60,000 nucleotides of DNA from Apostichopus japonicus (lineage: Eukaryota > Echinodermata > Holothuroidea > Aspidochirotida > Stichopodidae), in assembly GCF_037975245.1 (NCBI RefSeq), contig NC_092572.1, positions 13,956,269 to 14,016,268 of the forward strand. Direction: 5' to 3'. Shown piece after piece: positions 51,101-60,000 of this stretch (position 1 is its first letter; each line of letters begins with the position of its first letter). A program made the position numbers and the translations under genes. The notes below the pieces were generated by a model that saw only the letters and a program-made list of their open reading frames with translations, did not search any database and was not told where the DNA came from.

Positions 51101-54100
51101 ACACATGATATCCCTCTTTGTTGTTTAAAAAAAAACACCTCATATTTCAATCGTTATTATTTGATTATAAGGATAATTGAACTATAAAAGAACACGATGG
51201 ATTTGAATATTCATCATAATAATTCATAAATGATCATGTTATTTAGAAGAACATGAACAATCATCATTAAACGTAATTCCAAATGATTTTTGCATATATT
51301 TTAGATAAATGAACACACTTAAATATTCAATTGTTAAGTGAATTGCGAGAATAAATATTGAATCAAATAAACAATAGTAAAGCGTAAAAATACATCTTTT
51401 GTTACATATGAATACAAAGTAATGCCATAGTTTGAAGGTATTGCGTTTTGTTCTATTCGACGTTAAACCAATGGCATGTGTATTCTTGAAATAATATAAT
51501 ACATATTGATTGAAAGTCAATATGTCTTCTTTGTATTCGTCTTTATACTTACGAGTAGACAGCAGCAGAAGAATTGAAACAAACATTGACTGAAAAGGAT
51601 GATGCAGTAAAGGTATTTACGGTTTAGTTCTTCATGTTATGATTGTTAGAAGTTAACTCAAATGAATCAAGAGAAGGTAAATGACACATGAGCTCCTTCT
51701 TTCTTGTATGTTAAAATCAGAATTGATATTTCAATCGTTATAACTTGATTATAAGGTATAGTCTGAATGTATTACGTTTTGTTTTATTCAACGTTAAACC
51801 AATGGCATGCGCATTCTTGAAATTATATAATACATGTTGAAAGTCAACATGTTTTCTTTGTATATGTTCCTATAACTACGAGTAGACAGCAACAGAAGAA
51901 TTTCAAGGAAAATTGACCGAAAAGGATGATGCAGTAAAGGTATTTACGTTATAGTTCTTCATGTTATTATTGCAAAAGGTAACCTTAAATGAATCACGAG
52001 AAAGTTAATGACACATGATCTCCGTCTTTCTTGTATTTTGAAAAGAGAATTGATAATTCAATCGTTATAACTTGATTATAAGGACAATTGAACTATAAAA
52101 GACGACGATGGATTTGAATATTCATCAAAATAATTCAAAAATGATCATGCCTATTAGAAGAACATGAAAAATTATCATTAGACTTATTTCCAAATGTTTG
52201 TGGCATATATTTTAGATAAATGAACACATTTAATAATTCAATTGTTAAGCTAATTGCGAGAATAAATAATGAATCAAATAAACAATAGTAAAGCCTTAAA
52301 ATACATCTGATTGTTACATGTTATTACGTAATGCCATAGTCTGTATGTATTGCGTTTTGTTTTATTCAACGTTAAACCATTGGCATGTGCATTCTTTAAA
52401 TAATATAATTCATGTTGAAAGTCATTATGTCTTCTTTGTATTCGTTCCTATAACTACGAGTAGACAGCAACAGAAGAATTGAAACAAACATTGACTGAAA
52501 AGGATGATGCCGTAAAGGTATTTACGTTAAGTTCTTCATGTTAGAATTGTAAGAAGTAGCCTTAAATGAATCACGAGAAAGCAAATGACACATGATATCC
52601 GTCTTTTTTGTATTTTAAAATCAGAATTGATATTTCAATCGTTATAACTTGGACAATTGAACTATAGAAAACGACGGTGGATTTAAATATTCATCAAAAT
52701 AATTCCAAATGATGATGATAATTAGAAGAACATGAACACTTATCATTACATGTATTTCCAAATGTTTGTGGCATATATTTTAGATAAATGAACACACTTA
52801 TAAATTCAATTGTTAAGCTAATTGCGAGAATAAATATCGAACCAAATAAACGATAGTAAAGCCTAAAAAACATCATTTTTTTTACATATGAATACAAAGT
52901 AATGCCATAGTCTGAATGTATTAAATTTTGTTTTTTTCAACGTTAAACCAATGGCATGTGCATTCTTGAAATAATATAATACATATTGATTGAAAGTCAA
53001 TATGTCTTCTTTGTATTCGTCTTTATACTTACGAGTAGACAGCAGCAGAAGAATTGAAACAAACATTGACTGAAAAGGATGATGCAGTAAAGGTATTTAC
53101 GTTTTAGTTCTTCATGTTATGATTGCAAGAAGTTAACTCAAATGAATCAAGAGAAGGTAAATGACACATGAGCTCCTTCTTTCTTGTATGTTAAAATCAG
53201 AATTGATATTTCAATCGTTATAACTTGATTATAAGGTATAGTCTGAATGTATTACGTTTTGTTTTATTCAACGTTAAACCAATGGCATGCGCATTCTTGA
53301 AATTATATAATACATGTTGAAAGTCAACATGTTTTCTTTGTATATGTTCCTATAACTACGAGTAGACAGCAACAGAAGAATTTCAAGGAAAATTGACCGA
53401 AAAGGATGATGCAGTAAAGGTATTTACGTTATAGTTCTTCATGTTATTATTGCAAAAGGTAACCTTAAATGAATCACGAGAAAGTTAATGACACATGATC
53501 TCCGTCTTTCTTGTATTTTGAAAAGAGAATTGATAATTCAATCGTTATAACTTGATTATAAGGACAATTGAACTATAAAAGACGACGATGGATTTGAATA
53601 TTCATCAAAATAATTCAAAAATGATCATGCCTATTAGAAGAACATGAAAAATTATCATTAGACTTATTTCCAAATGTTTGTGGCATATATTTTAGATAAA
53701 TGAACACATTTAATAATTCAATTGTTAAGCTAATTGCGAGAATAAATAATGAATCAAATAAACAATAGTAAAGCCTTAAAATACATCTGATTGTTACATA
53801 TTATTACGTAATGCCATAGTCTGTATGTATTGCGTTTTGTTTTATTCAACGTTAAACCAATGGCATGTGCATTCTTTAAATAATATAATTCATGTTGAAA
53901 GTCATTATGTCTCCTTTGTATTCGTTACTATAACTACGAGTAGACAGCAACAGAAGAATTGAAAGAAACATTGACTGAAAAGGATGGTGCAGTAAAGGTA
54001 TTTACGTTTAGTTCTTCATGTTATGATTGTAAGAAGTAGACTTAAATGAATCACGAGAAAGCAAAGGACACATGATCTCCGTCTTTTTTGTATTTTAAAA

Positions 54101-57100
54101 TCAGAATTGATATTTCAATCGTTATAACTTGGACAATTGAACTATAGAAAACGACGGTGGATTTAAATATTCATCAAAATAACTCCAAAATGATGATGAT
54201 AATTAGAAGAACATGAACAATTATCATTAGATGTATTTCCAAATGTTTGTGGCATATATTTTAGATAAATGAGCACACTTATAAATTCAATTGTTAAGCT
54301 AATTGCGAGAATAAATATCGAACCAAATAAACGATAGTAAAGCCTAAAAAAACATTTTTTTACATATGAATACAAAGTAATGCCATAGTCTGAATGTATT
54401 AAATTTTGTTTTATTCAACGTTAAACCAATGGCATGTGCATTCTTGAAATAATATAATACATATTGATTGAAAGTAAATATGTCTTCTTTGTATTCGTTC
54501 CTATAATTACGAGTAGACAGCAGCAGAAGAATTGAAACAAACATTGACTGAAAAGGATGATGCAGTAAAGGTATTTACGTTTTAGTTCTTCATGTTATGA
54601 TTGCAAGAAGTTAACTCAAATGAATCAAGAGAAGGTAAATGACACATGAGCTCCTTCTTTCTTGTATGTTAAAATCAGAATTGATATTTCAATCGTTATA
54701 ACTTGATTATAAGGTATAGTCTGAATGTATTACGTTTTGTTTTATTCAACGTTAAACCAATGGCATGCGCATTCTTGAAATTACATAATACATGTTGAAA
54801 GTCAACATGTTTTCTTTGTATATGTTCCTATAACTACGAGTAGACAGCAACAGAAGAATTTCAAGGAAAATTGACCGAAAAGGATGATGCAGTAAAGGTA
54901 TTTACGTTATAGTTCTTCATGTTATTATTGCAAAAGGTAACCTTAAATGAATCACGAGAAAGTTAATGACACATGATCTCCGTCTTTCTTGTATTTTGAA
55001 AAGAGAATTGATAATTCAATCGTTATAACTTGATTATAAGGACAATTGAACTATAAAAGACGACGATGGATTTGAATATTCATCAAAATAATTCAAAAAT
55101 GATCATGCCTATTAGAAGAACATGAAAAATTATCATTAGACTTATTTCCAAATGTTTGTGGCATATATTTTAGATAAATGAACACATTTAATAATTCAAT
55201 TGTTAAGCTAATTGCGAGAATAAATAATGAATCAAATAAACAATAGTAAAGCCTTAAAATACATCTGATTGTTACATATTATTACGTAATGCCATAGTCT
55301 GTATGTATTGCGTTTTGTTTTATTCAACGTTAAACCAATGGCATGTGCATTCTTTAAATAATATAATTCATGTTGAAAGTCATTATGTCTCCTTTGTATT
55401 CGTTACTATAACTACGAGTAGACAGCAACAGAAGAATTGAAAGAAACATTGACTGAAAAGGATGGTGCAGTAAAGGTATTTACGTTTAGTTCTTCATGTT
55501 ATGATTGTAAGAAGTAGACTTAAATGAATCACGAGAAAGCAAAGGACACATGATCTCCGTCTTTTTTGTATTTTAAAATCAGAATTGATATTTCAATCGT
55601 TATAACTTGGACAATTGAACTATAGAAAACGACGGTGGATTTAAATATTCATCAAAATAACTCCAAAATGATGATGATAATTAGAAGAACATGAACAATT
55701 ATCATTAGATGTATTTCCAAATGTTTGTGGCATATATTTTAGATAAATGAGCACACTTATAAATTCAATTGTTAAGCTAATTGCGAGAATAAATATCGAA
55801 CCAAATAAACGATAGTAAAGCCTAAAAAAACATTTTTTTACATATGAATACAAAGTAATGCCATAGTCTGAATGTATTAAATTTTGTTTTATTCAACGTT
55901 AAACCAATGGCATGTGCATTCTTGAAATAATATAATACATATTGATTGAAAGTAAATATGTCTTCTTTGTATTCGTTCCTATAATTACGAGTAGACAGCA
56001 GCAGAAGAATTGAAACAAACATTGACTGAAAAGGATGATGCAGTAAAGGTATTTACGTTATAGTTCTTCATGTTATTATTGCAAAAGGTAACCTTAAATG
56101 AATCACGAGAAAGTTAATGACACATGATCTCCGTCTTTCTTGTATTTTGAAAAGAGAATTGATAATTCAATCGTTATAACTTGATTATAAGGACAATTGA
56201 ACTATAAAAGACGACGATGGATTTGAATATTCATCAAAATAATTCAAAAATGATCATGCCTATTAGAAGAACATGAAAAATTATCATTAGACTTATTTCC
56301 AAATGTTTGTGGCATATATTTTAGATAAATGAACACATTTAATAATTCAATTGTTAAGCTAATTGCGAGAATAAATAATGAATCAAATAAACAATAGTAA
56401 AGCCTTAAAATACATCTGATTGTTACATATTATTACGTAATACCATAGTCTGTATGTATTGCGTTTTGTTTTATTCAACGTTAAACCAATGGCATGTGCA
56501 TTCTTTAAATAATATAATTCATGTTGAAAGTCATTATGTCTCCTTTGTATTCGTTACTATAACTACGAGTAGACAGCAACAGAAGAATTGAAAGAAACAT
56601 TGACTGAAAAGGATGGTGCAGTAAAGGTATTTACGTTTAGTTCTTCATGTTATGATTGTAAGAAGTAGACTTAAATGAATCACGAGAAAGCAAAGGACAC
56701 ATGATCTCCGTCTTTTTTGTATTTTAAAATCAGAATTGATATTTCAATCGTTATAACTTGGACAATTGAACTATAGAAAACGACGGTGGATTTAAATATT
56801 CATCAAAATAACTCCAAAATGATGATGATAATTAGAAGAACATGAACAATTATCATTAGATGTATTTCCAAATGTTTGTGGCATATATTTTAGATAAATG
56901 AGCACACTTATAAATTCAATTGTTAAGCTAATTGCGAGAATAAATATCGAACCAAATAAACGATAGTAAAGCCTAAAAAAACATTTTTTTACATATGAAT
57001 ACAAAGTAATGCCATAGTCTGAATGTATTAAATTTTGTTTTATTCAACGTTAAACCAATGGCATGTGCATTCTTGAAATAATATAATACATATTGATTGA

Positions 57101-59000
57101 AAGTAAATATGTCTTCTTTGTATTCGTTCCTATAATTACGAGTAGACAGCAGCAGAAGAATTGAAACAAACATTGACTGAAAAGGATGATGCAGTAAAGG
57201 TATTTACGTTTTAGTTCTTCATGTTATGATTGCAAGAAGTAAACTTAAAGAATCACGAGAAAGCAAATGACACATGATCTCCCTCTTCCTTGTATTTTTA
57301 AAATAGAATTGATATATCAATCGTTATAAATTGATTATGAGGACAATTGAACTATGGAAGACGACGATAGATTTAAATATTTTTCAGAATAATACAAAAA
57401 TGATTATGATAATTAGAAGAACAAAGAAACTATTGAAAATAGACCCCTCCTTTGCTGATAAAGGAAACTTGAAAATCTATTCCATTTACGGAAGCGCCCA
57501 GAAAAAATATAATCATCTTCATCCCGTCTTAAATTGGTATTTGATAATTTAAAGCTCCGAATGAATTGGAAACAGTATTAATATACACAAATATCTCATT
57601 AAATAAACAATCGTAATGACTAAAATGACATAATTGTTTTACATATGAAAACAAAGTAACGCATGATGGTATTGTTTATAAAGATTTGAACGTGCAGATT
57701 GAGCAGACTAGAAACATTATCCTAAATTGTTGATGACGTAGTTTGTTCATAAACACCTAGAATCCAATTAATCTAGTTAGAATTATGATACAAATATTTA
57801 GTAGCATTACAGCGTAAAATTCTCTGTGTAATCACGATTAAAAAGATTACGTAACGAAACACAGTTGTAGGTTCTTTGATATCCAGATAAATCCAGATAT
57901 ATCAAGATAAATAAATTGATTGGCGTACATATCTGTTAAAATTAAATGTAAGAATAAGTTTTTCGAAAATCGTTTTCACAAATTAACAATACATATAATT
58001 TTAACCAGATATATATTAGTGCTTGAATACTTATAACGAATTTTAAAGACATTACATAAATAGGGCAGGCGACGAAGTCTTAAGCGGATGTGTTCATTTC
58101 AAATATGAATTAAGAAAGGACAATGTATTTTAAGTGAAGATAGAAAACATAGTGTAATACCCTCCATAACTAAGATGTCGTTAAAATATGTCAAAACGAT
58201 GAAGTAATACTGTCCTTAACACAGAGATACACAATAAATATGTTCACCGAAAAAGCTTTAAAATAAATATTTTAAGTAGTTTAAGTCAATGGAAACAAGA
58301 ATTCGTTTCAAACATACATTCGGGAAAGGGCAACAGTGATAAGACTTTAAAACAGAATGTTAATATAGTTTAATGTAAGACAGCAAACCCTCGAGGTACA
58401 GACATTGAATCGTCTCAGTGCATTGCCCGTAACTGATTGGGATCACCTGTAGTTGAGTATCTACTTATTCGTGACTATTTTAATTTCTACTTTTATAAAG
58501 GGCGTGGAGGGCGTTGTGGTCAAGTGGTTAAGGCAGTGGACTGGTGATCTAAGGATTACAGGTTCGAGCCCTGGCCAGATCATTGCGTTGTGTCCTTGGG
58601 CAAGGCACTTTATCTCCATTGCCTCACTTCACCCAGGTGTATAAATGGGGACTTGCGAGGTAACTTGTAAATATAGTTGCGTGCGCCGGTTTCTGGCTGC
58701 ACCCTATGGGAAGTCCCCCGGGGGACACGTGGTTGTGGTGCACTGTGGTGCCCCAGGAGAGATTGATTGAATTGCGCACACTTTGGTGTGTGGGTGTGAC
58801 AAGTTACCAATGACCAAGGCTAAAAGCGCCTTTGAACAATTTATGTTGACTTTGGCGCTATATAAATGTCTTCTGATTGATTGATTGATTGATTGAAAGC
58901 GCATTGAATAAATACCCTTTTGAACAATTACAGGACGATGCAGAAGGATAACAAGAACGGACTCAACCAAAGTAAAGGTATTGTATAAAACCAAGTTCAC
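36047..59000 (+). CDS. Two-Ig membrane receptor with long microexon-encoded tail
   Basis: This gene model has leader 36047-36101, V-like Ig 38245-38556, second Ig 38930-39265, membrane 39487-39573, cytoplasmic exons 39663-39696 and 40157-40184, then the microexon array 41555-57199 and a possible end at 58934-58951. Phases run 1-1 to the membrane exon, then 1-2, 2-0, then 0-0 throughout the array, so the pieces fit without a break. The predicted protein is a type I membrane receptor whose tail is mostly an 18/21-residue charged helical repeat. I recognise no named family. The Ig part is well supported. The join of Ig part and array rests on phase, order and strand and needs a transcript. The 3' end is uncertain. 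Confidence 0.55.
36290..36430. mobile_element. Partial copy of the foldback element arm
   Basis: GATTACAGTAACTACCGTAAATCTTA, split by small changes, then GACCGTGATGATAAATCGGTAGCATGTG and AACAGTAAGAACGGATGATAT follow the same order as the left arm at 32090-32220. Only one arm is present. Confidence 0.6.
36758..36813. repeat. 28-bp direct duplication
   Basis: The block GGACT(T/C)TAGACCCTAGACA plus ATACAATAA occurs twice in tandem, starting at 36758 and 36786. Confidence 0.9.
38245..38556 (+). CDS. V-like Ig domain exon
   Basis: This 312-nt phase 1-1 exon runs from ATCTAG to GTAAGT. It has FSIEKGGTAVVPC (A'-B strands), YFWSKGE (core Trp), YLVNEDGSLVIYNVTQAEGG and RYHCRIV (E-F strands, Y-x-C). 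The EDGSLVIYNVTQAEGGRYHC pattern is typical of I/V-set domains. It is not closely similar to any Ig exon of the four-Ig family upstream. Confidence 0.88.
38930..39265 (+). CDS. Second Ig domain exon and stalk
   Basis: This 336-nt phase 1-1 exon runs from TTTTCAG to ACAG|GTAAAC. It has TKLTCTAKGGPSSLSLKWF (Cys, core Trp), TITVPNEFGLPLTCEA (F-strand Cys with Leu in place of Tyr). It then has a stalk rich in Lys, Thr and Asp. An additional Cys pair near EQCGLSESC may form a local disulphide. Confidence 0.85.
39487..39573 (+). CDS. Membrane-span exon of the two-Ig receptor
   Basis: This 87-nt phase 1-1 exon encodes WIIPLVLLIVAIVIIAFLL, flanked by Arg outside and KYIY inside, a clear single span. 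The donor is GTATGT. Confidence 0.88.
39663..39696 (+). CDS. Small cytoplasmic exon a
   Basis: This 34-nt exon has acceptor TTTTAG and donor AAAAAAG|GTAAGA. It encodes ARNDKYAQNKK, enters in phase 1 and leaves in phase 2. The basic content suits a stop-transfer segment. Confidence 0.65.
40157..40184 (+). CDS. Small cytoplasmic exon b, phase shift to 0
   Basis: This 28-nt exon sits between ACACCAG and GTTTGT. Entered in phase 2 it completes an Arg codon, encodes TSENEGLLQ and leaves in phase 0, exactly the phase of every microexon downstream. That match is the main link between the Ig part and the array. Confidence 0.6.
40185..41554 (+). other. Intron before the microexon array
   Basis: It contains the possible short terminal exon at 40941 and AATAAA sequences near 40690 and 41112. 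A C-run and A-run lie at 41232-41251. No other exon can be supported. Confidence 0.4.
40941..40964 (+). CDS. Possible alternative terminal exon (short tail)
   Basis: A TATTTCAG acceptor is followed in phase 0 by seven codons (VTVPFTH) and TGA, with AATAAA about 150 bases later. Joined to 40184 it would end the receptor before the array. This is only a candidate. Confidence 0.3.
   Translation, partial: VTVPFTH
41555..41605 (+). pseudogene. Decayed first microexon (51 nt)
   Basis: It has the standard array acceptor (CTACGAATAG) and encodes KTEEFHQNLTEKDDALK, but the donor reads ATATTT in place of GTATTT. It is probably skipped. Confidence 0.6.
42203..42771 (+). CDS. Microexons 2 and 3 (54 nt each)
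   Basis: Exons 42203-42256 and 42718-42771 are identical and lie 515 bp apart in a nearly perfect duplication. Each follows CTACGAGTAG and is followed by GTATTT. Each encodes TTTEKLMKQLAEKDEALK in phase 0 with no stop; the other two frames do not fit the upstream phase. Confidence 0.65.
43139..47450 (+). CDS. 63-nt microexon group (seven intact exons)
   Basis: Exons: 43139-43201, 43756-43818, 44421-44483, 45035-45097, 46477-46539, 47087-47149 and 47388-47450. Each is 63 nt, phase 0-0, with acceptor CACGAGTAG or CTACGAGTAG and donors GTATTA, GTATAA, GTATAG or GTATGA. The main type encodes 21 residues: NATTELTQVKGD then LDEKTTKLT. The last one (QKEQEINKVKTEF then TAKEEELK) is the intact relative of the three decayed exons nearby. 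Twenty-one residues are three heptads: Leu at 6, 13 and 20 and Val at 9 make a regular coiled-coil stripe that runs on into the next exon. Confidence 0.65.
44722..44781 (+). pseudogene. Decayed microexon A
   Basis: The acceptor is intact and the coding part reads ETEEEFNTVKSELTAKEETL. The exon end and donor are missing; the sequence jumps to CCCTAATA, normally found late in the intron. A deletion joined exon and intron. Confidence 0.65.
45336..45395 (+). pseudogene. Decayed microexon B
   Basis: Same deletion junction (GAAACCCTAATACC) as 44722-44781; Leu and Met substitutions only. No donor. Confidence 0.65.
45396..46476 (+). other. Intron repeat without microexon
   Basis: This long spacer carries the shared intron motifs (for example TTGACCAGGAATTGGCATA, also at 43888) but no acceptor-exon-donor unit, so one or more exons were lost here. 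Confidence 0.5.
46778..46837 (+). pseudogene. Decayed microexon C
   Basis: Third copy with the same junction; here the second Glu of the run is Val. No donor. Confidence 0.65.
48069..51030 (+). CDS. 54-nt microexon group (six exons)
   Basis: Exons: 48069-48122, 48478-48531, 49059-49112, 49639-49692, 50216-50269 and 50977-51030, mostly 577-582 bp apart. All are 54 nt, phase 0-0, after CTACGAGTAG (ATTAG and GAATAG in the last two) and before GTATTT (GTGTTT in the last). The commonest peptide is TATEEFQRKLTGKDDAVK; others change F to L, R to K/E and G to E. Hydrophobic residues sit at 6, 10 and 17, giving steps of 4, 7 and 7. This spans 18 residues, or five turns of an ideal alpha helix. Confidence 0.68.
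51559..57145. repeat. Higher-order tandem repeat, 1,478 bp period
   Basis: Starts at 51559, 53039, 54517 and 55995 give periods of 1480, 1478 and 1478; the fourth unit is 1151 bp. Within a unit the exon spacing is 327, 578 and 573 bp. The fourth unit lacks the 327-bp subunit. Confidence 0.9.
51559..57199 (+). CDS. 54-nt microexon higher-order repeat (twelve exons)
   Basis: Exons: 51559-51612, 51886-51939, 52464-52517, 53039-53092, 53366-53419, 53944-53997, 54517-54570, 54844-54897, 55422-55475, 55995-56048, 56573-56626 and 57146-57199. Three types alternate: TAAEELKQTLTEKDDAVK, TATEEFQGKLTEKDDAVK and TATEELK(Q/E)TLTEKD(D/G)AVK. All have CGAGTAG acceptors and GTATTT donors and are phase 0-0. 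Intron sequence is almost identical between periods, so the expansion is recent. Assembly collapse or over-expansion is possible here. Confidence 0.68.
57200..58507 (+). other. Intron after the last microexon
   Basis: The first 350 bp still resemble array intron sequence; then unique AT-rich DNA follows. No exon recognised. Confidence 0.45.
58508..58897 (+). mobile_element. tRNA-derived SINE with L2-like tail
   Basis: A box TGGTCAAGTGG (58517-58527) and B box GGTTCGAGCCC (58561-58571) mark an RNA polymerase III promoter in a tRNA-like head. A body with GTCCTTGGGCAAGGCACTTT, as seen in V/Deu-type SINE cores, follows. The 3' end has TTTGGCGCTATATAAATGT, like L2-clade LINE tails, then a (TTGA)n run. 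It is not a working tRNA: no proper acceptor stem closes. Confidence 0.8.
58934..58951 (+). CDS. Possible terminal exon of the microexon gene
   Basis: An ATTACAG acceptor is followed in phase 0 by DDAEG and TAA. A different reading (phase 2 entry, 58934-58975, donor GTATTG, then 59572 onward to TGA) does not match the array phase. The true 3' end cannot be settled from sequence alone. Confidence 0.3.
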   Translation, partial: DDAEG

Positions 59001-60000
59001 AACTTGCAAATGATTACATGATGTATTACATTTCTTTAAAATAAGACGTATAAGTACGATGTACTGTTAGTGAATTATATCAGTCACTTGATATACTATA
59101 TTACAATGTTTTTAGTGTGGACATATTAAATCTCAACTCTATGTAGAAACGATTTATTCTATACTAGTAAACGTTATTTGGAGCATTATAAGAAAAATGC
59201 ATCCATGATTGTTTTCAGTGTATGGATGAGTACATGATAGGTTATGGGGTGATATATTGATTAGATGGGTGCGTGAGTGAGAACATACAGGCCATGATTG
59301 AGTTATTTTTGTTTTTGTAACACGAACCACCAAGACAATGAAATATGAAGTTCATTATAGCTTGCTTCGTTTAACACACAACACACGATTTAGCTTAACT
59401 TGAGAAAATGCTACTAACATCTATTGCAATGTAAATGAAGAACAGATAGTCAGTTGATCACTTGCTTAAAAGTTTAAATAAGAATGAATTCCTCGTAATG
59501 ACCCAACGTGGCCGCGTACCCTTTTTCAAACCACTTACAACTACTACTGGTTCTCTTTACTTCAGGTAAACTTTCTGGTCGCCCATGAATACGCCGTATA
59601 TATGGTCAACGTTATGGAAACGAGATAGTCGAGCTATTCTAACTATATTCAATGTCACATGACAAGAGGTTACTGTTGCCTATCGATATGAGTTATTCGC
59701 TTGGCAAATGTAGGATGGACATCCTCGCATTTACGTCATCAATCTCCATGGACCTCTTTACCAGAAAAGTAAATTGCATAGCATCCATATCAGTTTCCCT
59801 AACCCAGTTTTAAATACATGACTTTTTCTTCTCTACGCTCCATCACTATCCTCTGACGTGCATCATTTTGTTTCAGTATCCATCCAAGCCAAGCACAGAG
59901 AGGTTTTCACCTATATTTTAATCCATCATTACATTTTTTTTCCATTTTCCGCGCCCACACAAAACACGTTTCCTCAACCGTCCTTCAGTTTACCTGTAGT
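58952..60000. other. Right end of window
   Basis: No gene, RNA or repeat that I can support, apart from a possible acceptor near 59571 noted with the terminal exon. Confidence 0.4.

Noticed and set aside
50780-57173. Repeated - strand open frames of 60-115 residues with hydrophobic stretches
   Set aside because: They lie antisense across the microexon repeat introns and recur only because the DNA repeats. They are out of keeping with the + strand splice signals and have no independent support.
41555-57199. A CRISPR array or simple satellite
   Set aside because: Units are hundreds of bases with spliceable exons kept in frame, in an animal genome; there are no short direct repeats with unique spacers.
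42203-57199. A fibrillar collagen gene (54-nt exons)
   Set aside because: Exon length matches, but the peptides have no Gly-x-y triplets; they are charged helical repeats.
58508-58580. A tRNA gene
   Set aside because: A and B boxes are good, but the cloverleaf does not close and the sequence runs into a SINE core and LINE-like tail.

Overview
This is a piece of an AT-rich animal genome with spliced genes. All supported genes are on the + strand and are built from short exons with ordinary GT-AG introns. The exons encode signal peptides, immunoglobulin (Ig) domains, one membrane span and short cytoplasmic pieces. Ig-type exons with phase-1 introns, a tRNA-derived SINE with an L2-like tail, non-LTR retroelement debris and long (TA)n runs fit an invertebrate. 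An invertebrate deuterostome such as an echinoderm or hemichordate is my best guess, but the species cannot be read from the sequence.

Region 1 (1 to about 29.7 kb) is a tandem array of one receptor gene. Unit 1 is cut by the window edge: end of Ig4, membrane exon and one cytoplasmic exon. Units 2 and 3 are complete from leader to membrane: leader, Ig1, Ig2, Ig3, Ig4, membrane exon, basic juxtamembrane exon. The repeat period is about 11.9 kb and then about 12.7-12.8 kb. Between units 1/2 and 2/3 lies the same stretch of LINE debris, diverged 180-bp tandem repeats and a hAT-like MITE. It is followed by a second possible leader exon and a (TA)n tract. Only unit 3 is followed by three further cytoplasmic exons. 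These carry two near-copies of a DDGAxYxVV tyrosine motif and a terminal YTNM motif, so unit 3 looks like the signalling member. The extracellular exons of units 2 and 3 differ mainly in loop positions, while their introns are nearly alike.

Region 2 (29.7 to 36 kb) has no gene I can support. It holds a 5'-truncated LINE on the - strand, a diverged 240-bp duplication, a palindromic foldback element and G-rich tracts.

Region 3 (36 to about 59 kb) appears to be one large, different receptor gene: leader, V-like Ig, second Ig, membrane exon and two tiny cytoplasmic exons. The splice phase moves from 1 to 2 to 0 at exactly the point where an array of microexons begins. From 41.5 to 57.2 kb there are 31 recognisable microexons. 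About 27 are intact, each 54 or 63 nt, each phase 0 on both sides, and each encoding an 18- or 21-residue charged helical repeat. They sit in nearly identical intron repeats, and the last part is a 1,478-bp three-exon higher-order repeat. If all are used, the cytoplasmic tail gains about 507 residues of repeat helix, and any exon can be skipped without breaking frame. This array is the most unusual thing in the window. The last 1-2.5 kb holds a possible terminal exon and a SINE.
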